From contig NZ_SRRZ01000011.1 in assembly GCF_013179805.1 (NCBI RefSeq), positions 22,943 to 86,942 of the forward strand: DNA of 64,000 nt, given 5' to 3'. The translations under genes were made by a program, and so were the position numbers. The DNA is from Microcoleus asticus IPMA8. GTDB taxonomy: Bacteria; Cyanobacteriota; Cyanobacteriia; Cyanobacteriales; Microcoleaceae. This document shows, one piece after another, positions 45,276 through 53,267 of the stretch. Position 1 is the first letter of the stretch, and the number at the start of each line of letters is the position of its first letter. The notes under the pieces are model-generated. The model saw only the letters and a program-made list of their open reading frames with translations, was not told the origin of the DNA and searched no databases.

Positions 45276-47381
45276 TTATGCACTTACCCTCTGATTTGTC
45301 AGCGGCAACTCTACAATAAACTCAGTTCCTTGGCCCACCTGACTGACGCAACTCAGCTTGCCGCCATGAGCTTGAACAATTACCTGATAGCACACAGAAA
45401 GTCCCAAACCAGTGCCTTTCCCCACAGGTTTAGTAGTAAAAAACGGGTCAAAAATCTTGTCTTGAATTTCTGCAGGAATGCCAGTTCCCGTATCGCGGAC
45501 AGAGATTGTTACCCAGTCCGGCTCCCTTTGCCAACTGCGGATGGTTAATTCCCCCGGTTTGCTCGTTGACTGGAGCGCATCTAAAGCATTGTCAATCAAA
45601 TTATAAAATACTTGGTTGATTTGACTGGCATGACATTTGACGGGCGGCAAACTGCCGTATTGTTTGTCGATTTTGATATTTGTTTTTAGCTTATTTTGCA
45701 GCATCAAGAAACTACTTTCTAAACCTTCATTCAAATCTACTGGTTGTAATTCAGCGTGGTCTAAACGAGAAAAATTTCGCAGCGTCATCACGATAGAGCG
45801 AATCCTCCCGCTGCCTTCCCGCATAGACTTGAGCAAGCTGCCAAAGTCTTCTCGAATGTAATCCAGTTCGAGTTCTTCATTTATTTTGACAAGTGCTGCC
45901 GCTGCTTCCGGGCAGGCATTCCCGGTCAGTTCTAGAGCTTCGTTCAAGACTTTGAAATATTCTTGAGCGTGAAACAAGTTAGCGTGGATGAAATTGTTAG
46001 CGTTGTTAATTTCGTGAGCAATTCCCGCTACCATTTGCCCCAAACCGGACATTTTTTCGCTTTGAATCAATTGCTGCTGTGTCGATCGCAATTCTTCTAA
46101 CGCTGCTTGCAATTGCTGGGTTTGAGCTTGAGATTTAACCGCAGCTTCTCGGACTTTGCTGTAAAGTTCTGCTTGCTGAATGGCGATCGCCATTTGGTCT
46201 GCTAGCTGCGACAGCAACTCCATTTCTTGCCGCTGCCAGTTGCGAGTATCCCCGCACTCGTGAGCAATGAGCAAACCCCACAGTTTACCGGGAAATTTTA
46301 AATTACAACTTCCGGCTATAGGAAGTGAATTTTCTTCGCTTCGGGAGGTAACAATCGGTACGATCAGATTAGCTTTTACCTGCAAACTGTCTAAGAAATC
46401 AACGTGGCAAGGCTCTAAACCGGCATTAAAAATATCATTAATTGCTTTGACTCGCCCTTGCTGGTAAAGATCGGCGTAATCTCCCCGGAAACACTTATCG
46501 GCCCCCATATCTCCTAAAATTGAAGGCCAAGGAACCGTCATGTTTTCAACAACAACTTTTCCCTGCCAGTTGTCTTGAAACTGATAGATAATTACTCGAT
46601 CGCACTGCAACAGTTGGCGGACTTCCCTCACCGCTGTTTCCAGGATAGTTCCCAGATCCAGGGTACTGCGAATTTGGTTGCCGATCAGCCGCAGCAGAGA
46701 TTCTCGTTCGGCTTGGCGCCTGGTTTTGCTGTAGAGTTTGGCTTGATTGATCGCGATCGCCAATTGCGATCCTACCCCTTCTAAAAGCTGCCGTTCCCAA
46801 TCAGTCCATTCCCGTTCGCGATCGCACTGATGCAAGCCAATTATGCCATTCACTTCACCTTGATAGCGAGTAGCTACTGCCAGCATTGACTTAATCTCCA
46901 AAGCTTCGGCAATTTTTTGGGTTTGTGGGTTCAATCCCGGAAAATCGAGAAACTTTGTCACTGCTAGCGACTCTTGCTGAGACACGACTGCAGCCAAATG
47001 CGGGTTGTCAGTTATCGGTACTTTCATGCCAAGTTGGATCGGATAGTCCCCCGCGTTGTACTCTCCCCGCGTGACTAAAGTTTTTTCTGTATTTGATTCT
47101 TTGACTAAAATGCTCGCGCGGCTGGACTGTAGCGCTTGCCCCAGCAATCGGCAGGCCGATGTCAAAATTTCTTCTATGTCAAGTGTACTGCGAATTTCGT
47201 TATTAATTTGGTTCAGCAAGTTTGATAACTGAACTTGCTGCTGCATCTGCACAATTAGGGCTTTTTGTTGGTCTACTTCCGGCTGCGAAAGACTTTCTTC
47301 CTGCATCCACTTTTCTGGTTCAGGCAACCGCGAAGTTAATCTCGGCGAGGGGTTTTCGTGTTCTTGTATTTTTAAAGACAT
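45276..47381 (-). CDS. Sensor histidine kinase with two GAF domains
   Basis: 701 residues, cytoplasmic. Order: a Gln-rich coiled coil (about 36-60), GAF1 (about 60-215; ILTSACRLLGQALQSSRASIL), GAF2 (about 240-405, with VVVENMTVPWPSILGDMGADKC, a phytochrome-like sequence but with no bilin-binding Cys in the usual CH motif that I can identify), coiled-coil linker, HisKA with phospho-acceptor His456 (MVAGIAHEINNANNF), HATPase (about 560-695; NLIDNALDAL, DTGTGIPAEIQDK, GTGLGLSVCYQ). GAF2 has GLLIAHEC followed by GDTRNW, so chromophore binding is uncertain. No adjacent response regulator. Confidence 0.9.
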   Translation of the reverse strand: MSLKIQEHENPSPRLTSRLPEPEKWMQEESLSQPEVDQQKALIVQMQQQVQLSNLLNQINNEIRSTLDIEEILTSACRLLGQALQSSRASILVKESNTEKTLVTRGEYNAGDYPIQLGMKVPITDNPHLAAVVSQQESLAVTKFLDFPGLNPQTQKIAEALEIKSMLAVATRYQGEVNGIIGLHQCDREREWTDWERQLLEGVGSQLAIAINQAKLYSKTRRQAERESLLRLIGNQIRSTLDLGTILETAVREVRQLLQCDRVIIYQFQDNWQGKVVVENMTVPWPSILGDMGADKCFRGDYADLYQQGRVKAINDIFNAGLEPCHVDFLDSLQVKANLIVPIVTSRSEENSLPIAGSCNLKFPGKLWGLLIAHECGDTRNWQRQEMELLSQLADQMAIAIQQAELYSKVREAAVKSQAQTQQLQAALEELRSTQQQLIQSEKMSGLGQMVAGIAHEINNANNFIHANLFHAQEYFKVLNEALELTGNACPEAAAALVKINEELELDYIREDFGSLLKSMREGSGRIRSIVMTLRNFSRLDHAELQPVDLNEGLESSFLMLQNKLKTNIKIDKQYGSLPPVKCHASQINQVFYNLIDNALDALQSTSKPGELTIRSWQREPDWVTISVRDTGTGIPAEIQDKIFDPFFTTKPVGKGTGLGLSVCYQVIVQAHGGKLSCVSQVGQGTEFIVELPLTNQRVSA

Positions 47382-47694
47382 ATTTACTCAGCATTGGTAC
47401 AGTATTTTGATCGATCATGGTTTTTTAGACCTGTGCTTACCCCGCCAAGAGTCCGATCGCAGCTACCAGGACTTTTGGAATATATTAAGACATTATAAAG
47501 GATGCAGCCAGAGCATAGCAATTATTTGCTTTACAAATATTTATAAATACCAATTATGCGCTCTGCAGCCTACAATACTAATTGGCGCGCCCCATTGAAC
47601 TTGGTCAGATGTCAAATAGAGTTAACCGCGCGATTAAGCGAATAAAATTAATCTAACATCTATCTTTAGTTCAATATTTGCGCGATCGAGCATC
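47382..47694. other. Intergenic region between divergent kinase and coaX genes
   Basis: About 310 bases, presumably with promoters for both genes. No repeat or RNA recognised. Confidence 0.5.
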
Positions 47695-48606
47695 ATGGAA
47701 AAATCAATTGCTGACAATTTTAGCCCGCAAGATTGCACCGACAACCTTACCTCTGAATTGACAGGTAAAGGTCAGATTAAAATAGCTTTGGCGATCGGGA
47801 ATTCGCGCCTGCACTGGGGATTATTTGCGGGCAAAACTCTGGAGAAAACATGGGATACAGAGCATCTCAAAGCTGATGCTGTTTCCCGGCTCTCCGAAGC
47901 CCAAAAGGTCGAATATTTGGTACAAACAGTAAGGAGGTCGATCGAGGAATTATCTTCTCAAAATCTCCGTTGTCTTCCTGCTACTCCCGCTTTTTCTAGT
48001 CCTGACACACTTTCTTTAGTTCCCCTGCCTCTAGTTTTAGCGTCAGTTGTTCCCCAACAAACAGCAATTTGGCAGAGTTATCCTGATGTCCGAATTATTA
48101 CTTTAGACCAGTTGCAGATCGGGGGACTCTATCCTACCCTAGGAATTGACAGAGCTTTAGCTTTACTCGGTGCTGGCAACCAATTGGGTTGGCCTGTTTT
48201 ACTTATAGATGCTGGTACAGCTTTAACATTTACTGGGGCTGATGTCAATAGGTATTTAGTTGGGGGCGCCATCTTACCGGGTTTGGGTTTGCAGTTATCG
48301 TCGCTAGGCAAAAAAACCGCTGCATTACCCTTAATCAGCTTACCAGAAAATCTGCCGCACCGCTGGGCTACCGATACTGCTGGGGGAATTCAAAGCGGAG
48401 TTGTGTATGCGACGGTGGCAGGAGTTAGGGATTTTATTGAAGATTGGCGGTGTTTGTTTCCTAATAGCAAAATTGCACTCACGGGGGGCGATCGAACTTT
48501 GTTATTGCAATATCTCGCCTCAGCTTTTCCCGATACGGCTTCCGCAGTAATTGTCGCACCCGAAGCCATTTTCTGGGGAATTAGCCTGTTGAGTGTTGAC
48601 TGTTGA
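47695..48606 (+). CDS. coaX: Type III pantothenate kinase
   Basis: 303 residues. Phosphorylates pantothenate with ATP, the first step of coenzyme A synthesis; cytoplasmic. It has the ASKHA fold with phosphate loop IALAIGNSRLHWGLF (about 31-45; the usual Asp of this strand is Ala-Ile-Gly here), the substrate region DRALALLGAGNQLGWPVLLIDAGTALTFTGAD (about 147-180) and GGAILPGLGLQLSSL, plus TGGDRTLLLQYL near the C-terminus. The insertion at about 85-110 is longer than in short bacterial CoaX proteins. Isolated gene with a convergent hydrolase downstream. Confidence 0.9.
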   Translation: MEKSIADNFSPQDCTDNLTSELTGKGQIKIALAIGNSRLHWGLFAGKTLEKTWDTEHLKADAVSRLSEAQKVEYLVQTVRRSIEELSSQNLRCLPATPAFSSPDTLSLVPLPLVLASVVPQQTAIWQSYPDVRIITLDQLQIGGLYPTLGIDRALALLGAGNQLGWPVLLIDAGTALTFTGADVNRYLVGGAILPGLGLQLSSLGKKTAALPLISLPENLPHRWATDTAGGIQSGVVYATVAGVRDFIEDWRCLFPNSKIALTGGDRTLLLQYLASAFPDTASAVIVAPEAIFWGISLLSVDC

Positions 48607-48631
48607 CTGTTACCAATTACCCATTACCAAT

Positions 48632-49438
48632 TCACTTAGCAAACTCGCGAATATACTTAGCAACAAGTTCCGGGACTTCCTGCGGCAAATTGCTTTCCCC
48701 CGGACTGACTAATTGCAGTTCGGCATTAGGAGCCAGAGCAGCATAGGATTGACATAGAGACGAAGCTGCGGGGGTATCTTCAGAACCGTGTAACAGCAAA
48801 ACAGGCGCTTTCAGCAAAGGCAAATTCTCATCAACTAATTCCGCTGTAATTTCAGCCCGCCGCCGCCGGAACAGCAACTGCACGGCAACTGGGGACTGCA
48901 TCAACTGCTGTCTGAACTTTAACAGCCTGTCAATCTTGTTTTGGCGGCCCAGCAACTTAGCAATTGGATAGATCGATCGCAGCAACCAGAAAGCGAGGGG
49001 TGGTTGGCCGATCAGCCAGCTAGCCGTCTGCCACCGCCCCCGCCGATGGCCAACCTTGACGCCTTCTGGGGCCACCAACACCAAACCCTGAACCCGATCG
49101 GGATATTTGATAGCGTAGCTGGCAGCCACCCAGCCACCTACAGAGTGACCGATTAAATAAACCTGTCGCAGCTTCAAAGTATCGAGGTATTGGGCGAGAC
49201 ATTCTACTTCCAAGTCGATCGAATAATGAAGATTCGGGCGTTCCGAGTCGCCAAACCCCAGCAAATCCAGTGCGAAGCATTGGTAGTAGGGGCTCAAATG
49301 TTCGATCGTCCTCAGCCACTGACTGCTGTCATGCCAAGAACCGTGCAAAAATACTAAATTAGGGCCTTGACCGACTTCGTGCCAGAAGATTTGCCCTACA
49401 GAGAGTTTGATCCGAGAATTGCGTAGCGATGAGTACAT
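48632..49438 (-). CDS. Alpha/beta hydrolase
   Basis: 268 residues. Oxyanion-hole motif LVFLHGSWHDSSQW at about 30, nucleophile elbow YLIGHSVGGWVAASYA (Ser about 98), acid and histidine region with LLLHGSEDTPAASS (Asp about 217); the catalytic His is probably in the C-terminal 40 residues but is not obvious in the short tail PGESNLPQEVPELV. A hydrolase of the general esterase/lipase type; substrate unknown. It converges on coaX. Confidence 0.85.
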   Translation of the reverse strand: MYSSLRNSRIKLSVGQIFWHEVGQGPNLVFLHGSWHDSSQWLRTIEHLSPYYQCFALDLLGFGDSERPNLHYSIDLEVECLAQYLDTLKLRQVYLIGHSVGGWVAASYAIKYPDRVQGLVLVAPEGVKVGHRRGRWQTASWLIGQPPLAFWLLRSIYPIAKLLGRQNKIDRLLKFRQQLMQSPVAVQLLFRRRRAEITAELVDENLPLLKAPVLLLHGSEDTPAASSLCQSYAALAPNAELQLVSPGESNLPQEVPELVAKYIREFAK

Positions 49439-49596
49439 CCGGTTAAATATTCAGTAATAAAAAGATGATTAATTTAATGTTCAGAGTTTGTAAATAAAAG
49501 TAGGAAAACAGTGAAAATTAATTTCACAGTCATAACAGAAAACTTTTGACGGCGAGGTAATTTCCGACTTTTCTCAAATTTGGATGCCCCGCCGGT

Positions 49597-50052
49597 TTAC
49601 GCCAAAGTTGTCAGGCCTTGAAAATAGTCCTGTAAGTGTTGGTCGTTATCGTGGCTGAGCTCGCCCTCCGGCAGCGATGCGGGCAAAAAAGCCTCAACCT
49701 CGCTGACTTCAAGCGTATCCTGAACTTGCATCTTTCCCTCTACCTCTGCTGCCACCACGATACAAATCGAGTGCAGGCGAGGGTCTCGATCTGCCGCCGA
49801 ATAAACACCCACCAAGCGGCGGATTTTGACTAAATCGAGTCCTGTTTCCTCTGCTAATTCCCGCCGCACAGTTGTGGGAATATCTTCTCCCCAATCCACC
49901 ATACCTCCCGGCAGTGCCCAGCGACCGTTGTCGCGGCGGCGAATTAACACAATTCGCCCGTCAGGCAATACCGGAATCACGGCAGTACCAGTGATGGGAT
50001 GTCGAAAAATCAGCCCCAGCACAGTTTGTCCAATTTGCCACAATCGACGCAT
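49597..50052 (-). CDS. NUDIX hydrolase
   Basis: 151 residues from the ATG at 50052 (a TTG at 50109 would add 19). The NUDIX box GX5EX7REUXEEXGU is complete: GGMVDWGEDIPTTVRRELAEE followed by TGL. The N-terminus MRRLWQIGQTVLGLIFRHPI and VLPDGRIVLIRRRDNGRWAL fit the family. Hydrolyses a nucleoside diphosphate-linked compound; substrate unknown. It lies just downstream of the peroxiredoxin gene on the same strand. Confidence 0.9.
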   Translation of the reverse strand: MRRLWQIGQTVLGLIFRHPITGTAVIPVLPDGRIVLIRRRDNGRWALPGGMVDWGEDIPTTVRRELAEETGLDLVKIRRLVGVYSAADRDPRLHSICIVVAAEVEGKMQVQDTLEVSEVEAFLPASLPEGELSHDNDQHLQDYFQGLTTLA

Positions 50053-50114
50053 AAACTCAAAAGCTTGTTTAGGGGAAAGTAATTTCAGGTTTGTTAGCTG
50101 GCAGCTCAAAAGTC

Positions 50115-50135
50115 TTAATTTTTAATTTTTAATTC
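50115..50135. repeat. Heptamer repeat TTAATTT at the prxQ 3' end
   Basis: Three heptamer units (two TTAATTT, one TTAATTC) at the start of the interval form the last codons and the stop of the peroxiredoxin gene on the minus strand. Confidence 0.8.
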
Positions 50136-50603
50136 AGGCGAGAGGTCTGGCAAGTCTGCTAATATCTCGGCTGCGTGAGTTTCTGCTTTGACTTTCCGAT
50201 AAACCTTTTCAATCCTACCATCAGGGTCGATCGCGAAGGTCGATCGAGTAATTCCCATAAATTCTTTTCCCATAAACTTTTTGAGTCCGTAACAGCCGTA
50301 GGCGGTAGCAACTTCGGCGTTTGAGTCGCACAGCAAGGGAAAAGGCAGTTGATATTTAGCTGCAAACTTGGCGTGGGACCCGGCCCCGTCTGTGCTGACG
50401 CCGAGGACTGCAATATTGCGCGACTCGTAGTCTGAGTAAATGTCGCGAAAGCCGCAAGCTTCTTTGGTACAGCCAGGGGTATTGTCCCGAGGGTAAAAGT
50501 AAAGTACAACTCGCCGCCCTCGAAAATCTGCAAGGCTGACGAAATTGCCTTGCGCGTCGGGCAGGCTGAAGACAGGAGCTACGTCACCGGGATTTATAGT
50601 CAT
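50115..50603 (-). CDS. bcp: Peroxiredoxin, BCP/PrxQ type
   Basis: 162 residues. Thiol peroxidase that reduces peroxides using thioredoxin. The peroxidatic Cys45 and resolving Cys50 lie in the motif PRDNTPGCTKEACGFRD, as in PrxQ proteins. In cyanobacteria PrxQ protects against photosynthetic peroxides. The C-terminus (PELKIKN) is encoded by a heptamer repeat TTAATTT that also supplies the stop codon, so the natural end may have been altered by the repeat. It is followed by the NUDIX gene. Confidence 0.93.
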   Translation of the reverse strand: MTINPGDVAPVFSLPDAQGNFVSLADFRGRRVVLYFYPRDNTPGCTKEACGFRDIYSDYESRNIAVLGVSTDGAGSHAKFAAKYQLPFPLLCDSNAEVATAYGCYGLKKFMGKEFMGITRSTFAIDPDGRIEKVYRKVKAETHAAEILADLPDLSPELKIKN

Positions 50604-50764
50604 TTGTCGTATTTGTCAAGAGTTTATAGAAATCTTCTGGAAGATCGAAAACATTGCGTCCCATCGGGCCCGGATTCCCAGCGACTTGAATCCCCGTGTT
50701 CTTTTTTCGGGGTCTTGTGCCGGGTGTGCTATGATCGTCATCGGTCTAAAATTGAGTATAACTA

Positions 50765-51046
50765 GACAACGTAAAAACTTAACTGGATTAGTTGAGTGCG
50801 TAGTCACACCTAACGGTGTTGCGGTTTAGGAAAGCTAAATTTGAACAAAACCTAACTACATAAAGAGAACTGATCGAGTACGGTAGGACATACCGGAATT
50901 TACGCTTGGGGAGAAAACACCTCTACTTAGGCTGGAGAAATCCAGTCGCAAGCAAGTGACTTCGCTGAACCAAGAATCTCCGTCACCAAGAGTGCACAGA
51001 GTGTCAACCTTAAGAATCCCCGGGCGTGAAAGCCCGGGGACAGTCA
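50765..51046 (+). mobile_element. Decayed right end of an IS200/IS605 (tnpB) element
   Basis: About 280 bases between prxQ and the small basic protein. From about 50880 the sequence reads in one frame GHTGIYAWGENTST, a stop, then AGEIQSQASDFAEPRI, matching the usual C-terminal ends of cyanobacterial TnpB proteins. The final part is AAGAATCCCCGGGC with the hairpin TCCCCGGGC/GCCCGGGGA (51017-51040), as at the right end (and omega RNA 3' end) of IS605-type elements. No intact tnpA or tnpB remains. Fairly confident that it is a relic; the exact ends are estimates. Confidence 0.7.
51017..51040 (+). promoter_or_regulatory. GC-rich hairpin of the IS605-type right end
   Basis: TCCCCGGGC, loop GTGAAA, GCCCGGGGA. 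Perfect 9-bp stem. It lies 28 bases before the start codon of the small basic protein, so it could affect that gene's translation. Confidence 0.7.
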
Positions 51047-51067
51047 ATGTTTATTAGTGAGGTCAGA

Positions 51068-51256
51068 ATGGCTAAGCGCCGCAATCTCAAGAAAGAGAAG
51101 GCACAACGAAATCAAGCATACGCTCGCAAGTTTCGCAAGCGGAGAAATCAAGATATGTTCTCCAACAAGAGAAGGCGATTTGACGGTGGCAACGGCGGTG
51201 GCATGGGCGCCATGAGCGGCGGCAGAGACAAAGACATGGCTGCTGCTGAAGATTAA
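51068..51256 (+). CDS. Small basic hypothetical protein
   Basis: 62 residues from the ATG at 51068; an ATG at 51026 in the same frame would lie within the IS relic and is unlikely. Lys/Arg-rich in the first 40 residues (MAKRRNLKKEKAQRNQAYAR), then a Gly-rich stretch (GGNGGGMGAMSGG) and an acidic end. The composition suggests a nucleic-acid-binding or ribosome-associated protein. Conserved small basic proteins of this type occur in cyanobacteria, but no function is known to me. GAGGTC lies shortly upstream as weak Shine-Dalgarno. Confidence 0.65.
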   Translation: MAKRRNLKKEKAQRNQAYARKFRKRRNQDMFSNKRRRFDGGNGGGMGAMSGGRDKDMAAAED

Positions 51257-51354
51257 TTGCTGAGGCTATCTGCCGAACTTAGAACCAGAGTGGACAACAC
51301 GATCGTTTTAAGGAGAGATAGCCACCCGGAATTTGTCCAATAATTCAACGATGT

Positions 51355-52740
51355 TTAGGCGATCCGATCGCGCGCAGCGATAAGTGATTTTCTCACTTGT
51401 TCAAACCCGGTACCCCCGTAACTATTGCGAGCCGCCACCACTTGCTGAGGTGCGATCGCGCTGTAAATGTCTGTCTCAAACGCAGGGTGCAAATCTTTCC
51501 ACTCCTCAAGTGTCAAATCTTTGAGGAGTTTGCCCCCCGAGAGGCAAGTTTTGACGACTTTGCCGACTAGGTTGTAAGCTTCGCGGAAGGGAACGCCTTT
51601 GGCGGCCAAGTAGTCGGCTACGTCTGTAGCGTTAGAAAAGTCTTCCGTAACTGCCGCGGCGAGGCGATCGCCATTAAACGCGATTCCTTCCCGCAGCAAA
51701 ATCGTCATTGCTTCCAAGCAACCCTGTACCGTTCTCACGGTATCAAACAAAGCTTCTTTATCTTCTTGCAAATCTTTGTTGTAGGCCAAAGGAAGTCCCT
51801 TCACTACTACCAACAAGGCTTGCAAGTTACCGAACACCCGCCCCGCTTTGCCCCGCACCAACTCCGGCACGTCGGGATTTTTTTTCTGGGGCATGATGCT
51901 AGAACCAGTAGCGCAGCTATCTTTGAGCGTAATAAATCCAAATTCGTGAGAAGACCACAAAATCATTTCTTCTGACAAGCGGCTCAGGTGTACCATAATC
52001 AAGCTGGCAGCAGCTAGAAATTCGATCGCAAAATCTCGATCGCTCACTCCATCTAAGCTATTAGCATAAACTTTGTCAAATTGCAAGAGTTCTGCCGTAT
52101 AATTTCGGTCGATCGGGAAAGTCGTCCCCGCCAGCGCGCCACAACCTAAAGGCGAAACATTCACCCGCTTGCAAATATCGCCGAGACGTTCCCAATCGCG
52201 ATCTGTCATTTCAAAATAAGCTAACAGGTAATGAGCCAAACTGATCGGCTGAGCGCGCTGCAAATGAGTGTAACCGGGGATTAAAGTTTCCACGTTACGA
52301 TCGGCAATATCGAGCAAAACCCCTTGAAATTCCCGCAATTGCTCGCGAATTTCTGCGATGCGATCGCGCAAATACAACCGAGTATCCGTACCTGCTTGGT
52401 CGTTGCGCGATCGGGCCGTATGCAGCTTTTTCCCCGCATCTCCCACGATATCCGTCAGCCGCTTCTCTACAGCGAAGTGAACGTCTTCTGCCTCAACTCC
52501 CGGAACAAAAAGTCCTTGGCGGTATTCGGACCGGATCTGTTCCAAACCATTGACTAACTGTTCGCCTTCTGCTGCGGAAATAATCCCCGTTTTTGCCAGC
52601 ATTTTAGCGTGAGCGACAGAACCAGTCAAGTCGTACTCAATCAATTCAATATCGAAGCCAATACTAGCATTGAATCGGGCGATCGCCGGGTGCAGCGCCG
52701 ATTCAAATCTTTGACTCCAAGTTTTTTGTTGTGTTGTCAT
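51355..52740 (-). CDS. argH: Argininosuccinate lyase
   Basis: 461 residues. Splits argininosuccinate into arginine and fumarate, the final step of arginine synthesis; cytoplasmic homotetramer. Family signature GSSIMPQKKNPDVPE (catalytic Ser loop) at about 280, with THLQRAQPISLAHYLLAYFE and the N-terminal HTARSRNDQ (substrate binding). Full family length, start MTTQQKTWSQRF. The gene is the last of a minus-strand group (DUF502, nusB, ftsY, PP2C, small membrane protein, argH) often found together in cyanobacteria. Confidence 0.96.
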   Translation of the reverse strand: MTTQQKTWSQRFESALHPAIARFNASIGFDIELIEYDLTGSVAHAKMLAKTGIISAAEGEQLVNGLEQIRSEYRQGLFVPGVEAEDVHFAVEKRLTDIVGDAGKKLHTARSRNDQAGTDTRLYLRDRIAEIREQLREFQGVLLDIADRNVETLIPGYTHLQRAQPISLAHYLLAYFEMTDRDWERLGDICKRVNVSPLGCGALAGTTFPIDRNYTAELLQFDKVYANSLDGVSDRDFAIEFLAAASLIMVHLSRLSEEMILWSSHEFGFITLKDSCATGSSIMPQKKNPDVPELVRGKAGRVFGNLQALLVVVKGLPLAYNKDLQEDKEALFDTVRTVQGCLEAMTILLREGIAFNGDRLAAAVTEDFSNATDVADYLAAKGVPFREAYNLVGKVVKTCLSGGKLLKDLTLEEWKDLHPAFETDIYSAIAPQQVVAARNSYGGTGFEQVRKSLIAARDRIA

Positions 52741-53027
52741 TGCTCAAGCTAAAACTAGATTATATCTCTGTTGCAGAAGTCTCTAAAAACCGATTTGTAG
52801 CAAAGACTTTAGTCCTTCCTCCGGTTGGTAGCCAAGACTTTAGCCCTCCATCCAAATTCGGCAAGAAAAAACTCAAGTCCTGACTGCAAACTTTTTATAC
52901 ATCTATTGACCAGAAAAAACTGAAGTCTTGACTACAAAATTGTGAAACTTTTGCTGCATCAGAAAAAAGTTAAGTTGTGGCTACAAACCTTTTAAATCCG
53001 TTCCCGATACCTGCTTCGACAAGAACT

Positions 53028-53267
53028 CTAAGGAATAATCCCTTTAATGAACCAGCCAACAAAAATACCTATAAAAAAAGCTCCTATTTGACCAGTCGAA
53101 ACAAAATGGTTCCAAGCTTTCTGGAAATTGCTAAAAATGTCGTAGCTTTGACCCAAAACCACCGTCGAACTCAAATGAGATTTCAAAACTAACACGTGAG
53201 CAGCATCCTGCCAATTAATCGAGTTGATTAATCCAGCAGTAATTTCCGGCATTAAATTAACTATCAT
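53028..53267 (-). CDS. Small membrane protein translationally coupled to the PP2C gene
   Basis: 79 residues. Overlaps the end of the phosphatase gene by 11 bases (ATGATAGTTAA) and has a clear Shine-Dalgarno GGAGAAAATCACC before the ATG, so translation is well supported. The C-terminal segment GQIGAFFIGIFVGWFIKGII is a membrane anchor. The N-terminus (about 1-50) is amphipathic and has no recognised domain. A partner or membrane anchor for the phosphatase is a plausible role (inference). It lies about 290 bases upstream of argH, across a region of short dispersed repeats. Confidence 0.75.
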   Translation of the reverse strand: MIVNLMPEITAGLINSINWQDAAHVLVLKSHLSSTVVLGQSYDIFSNFQKAWNHFVSTGQIGAFFIGIFVGWFIKGIIP

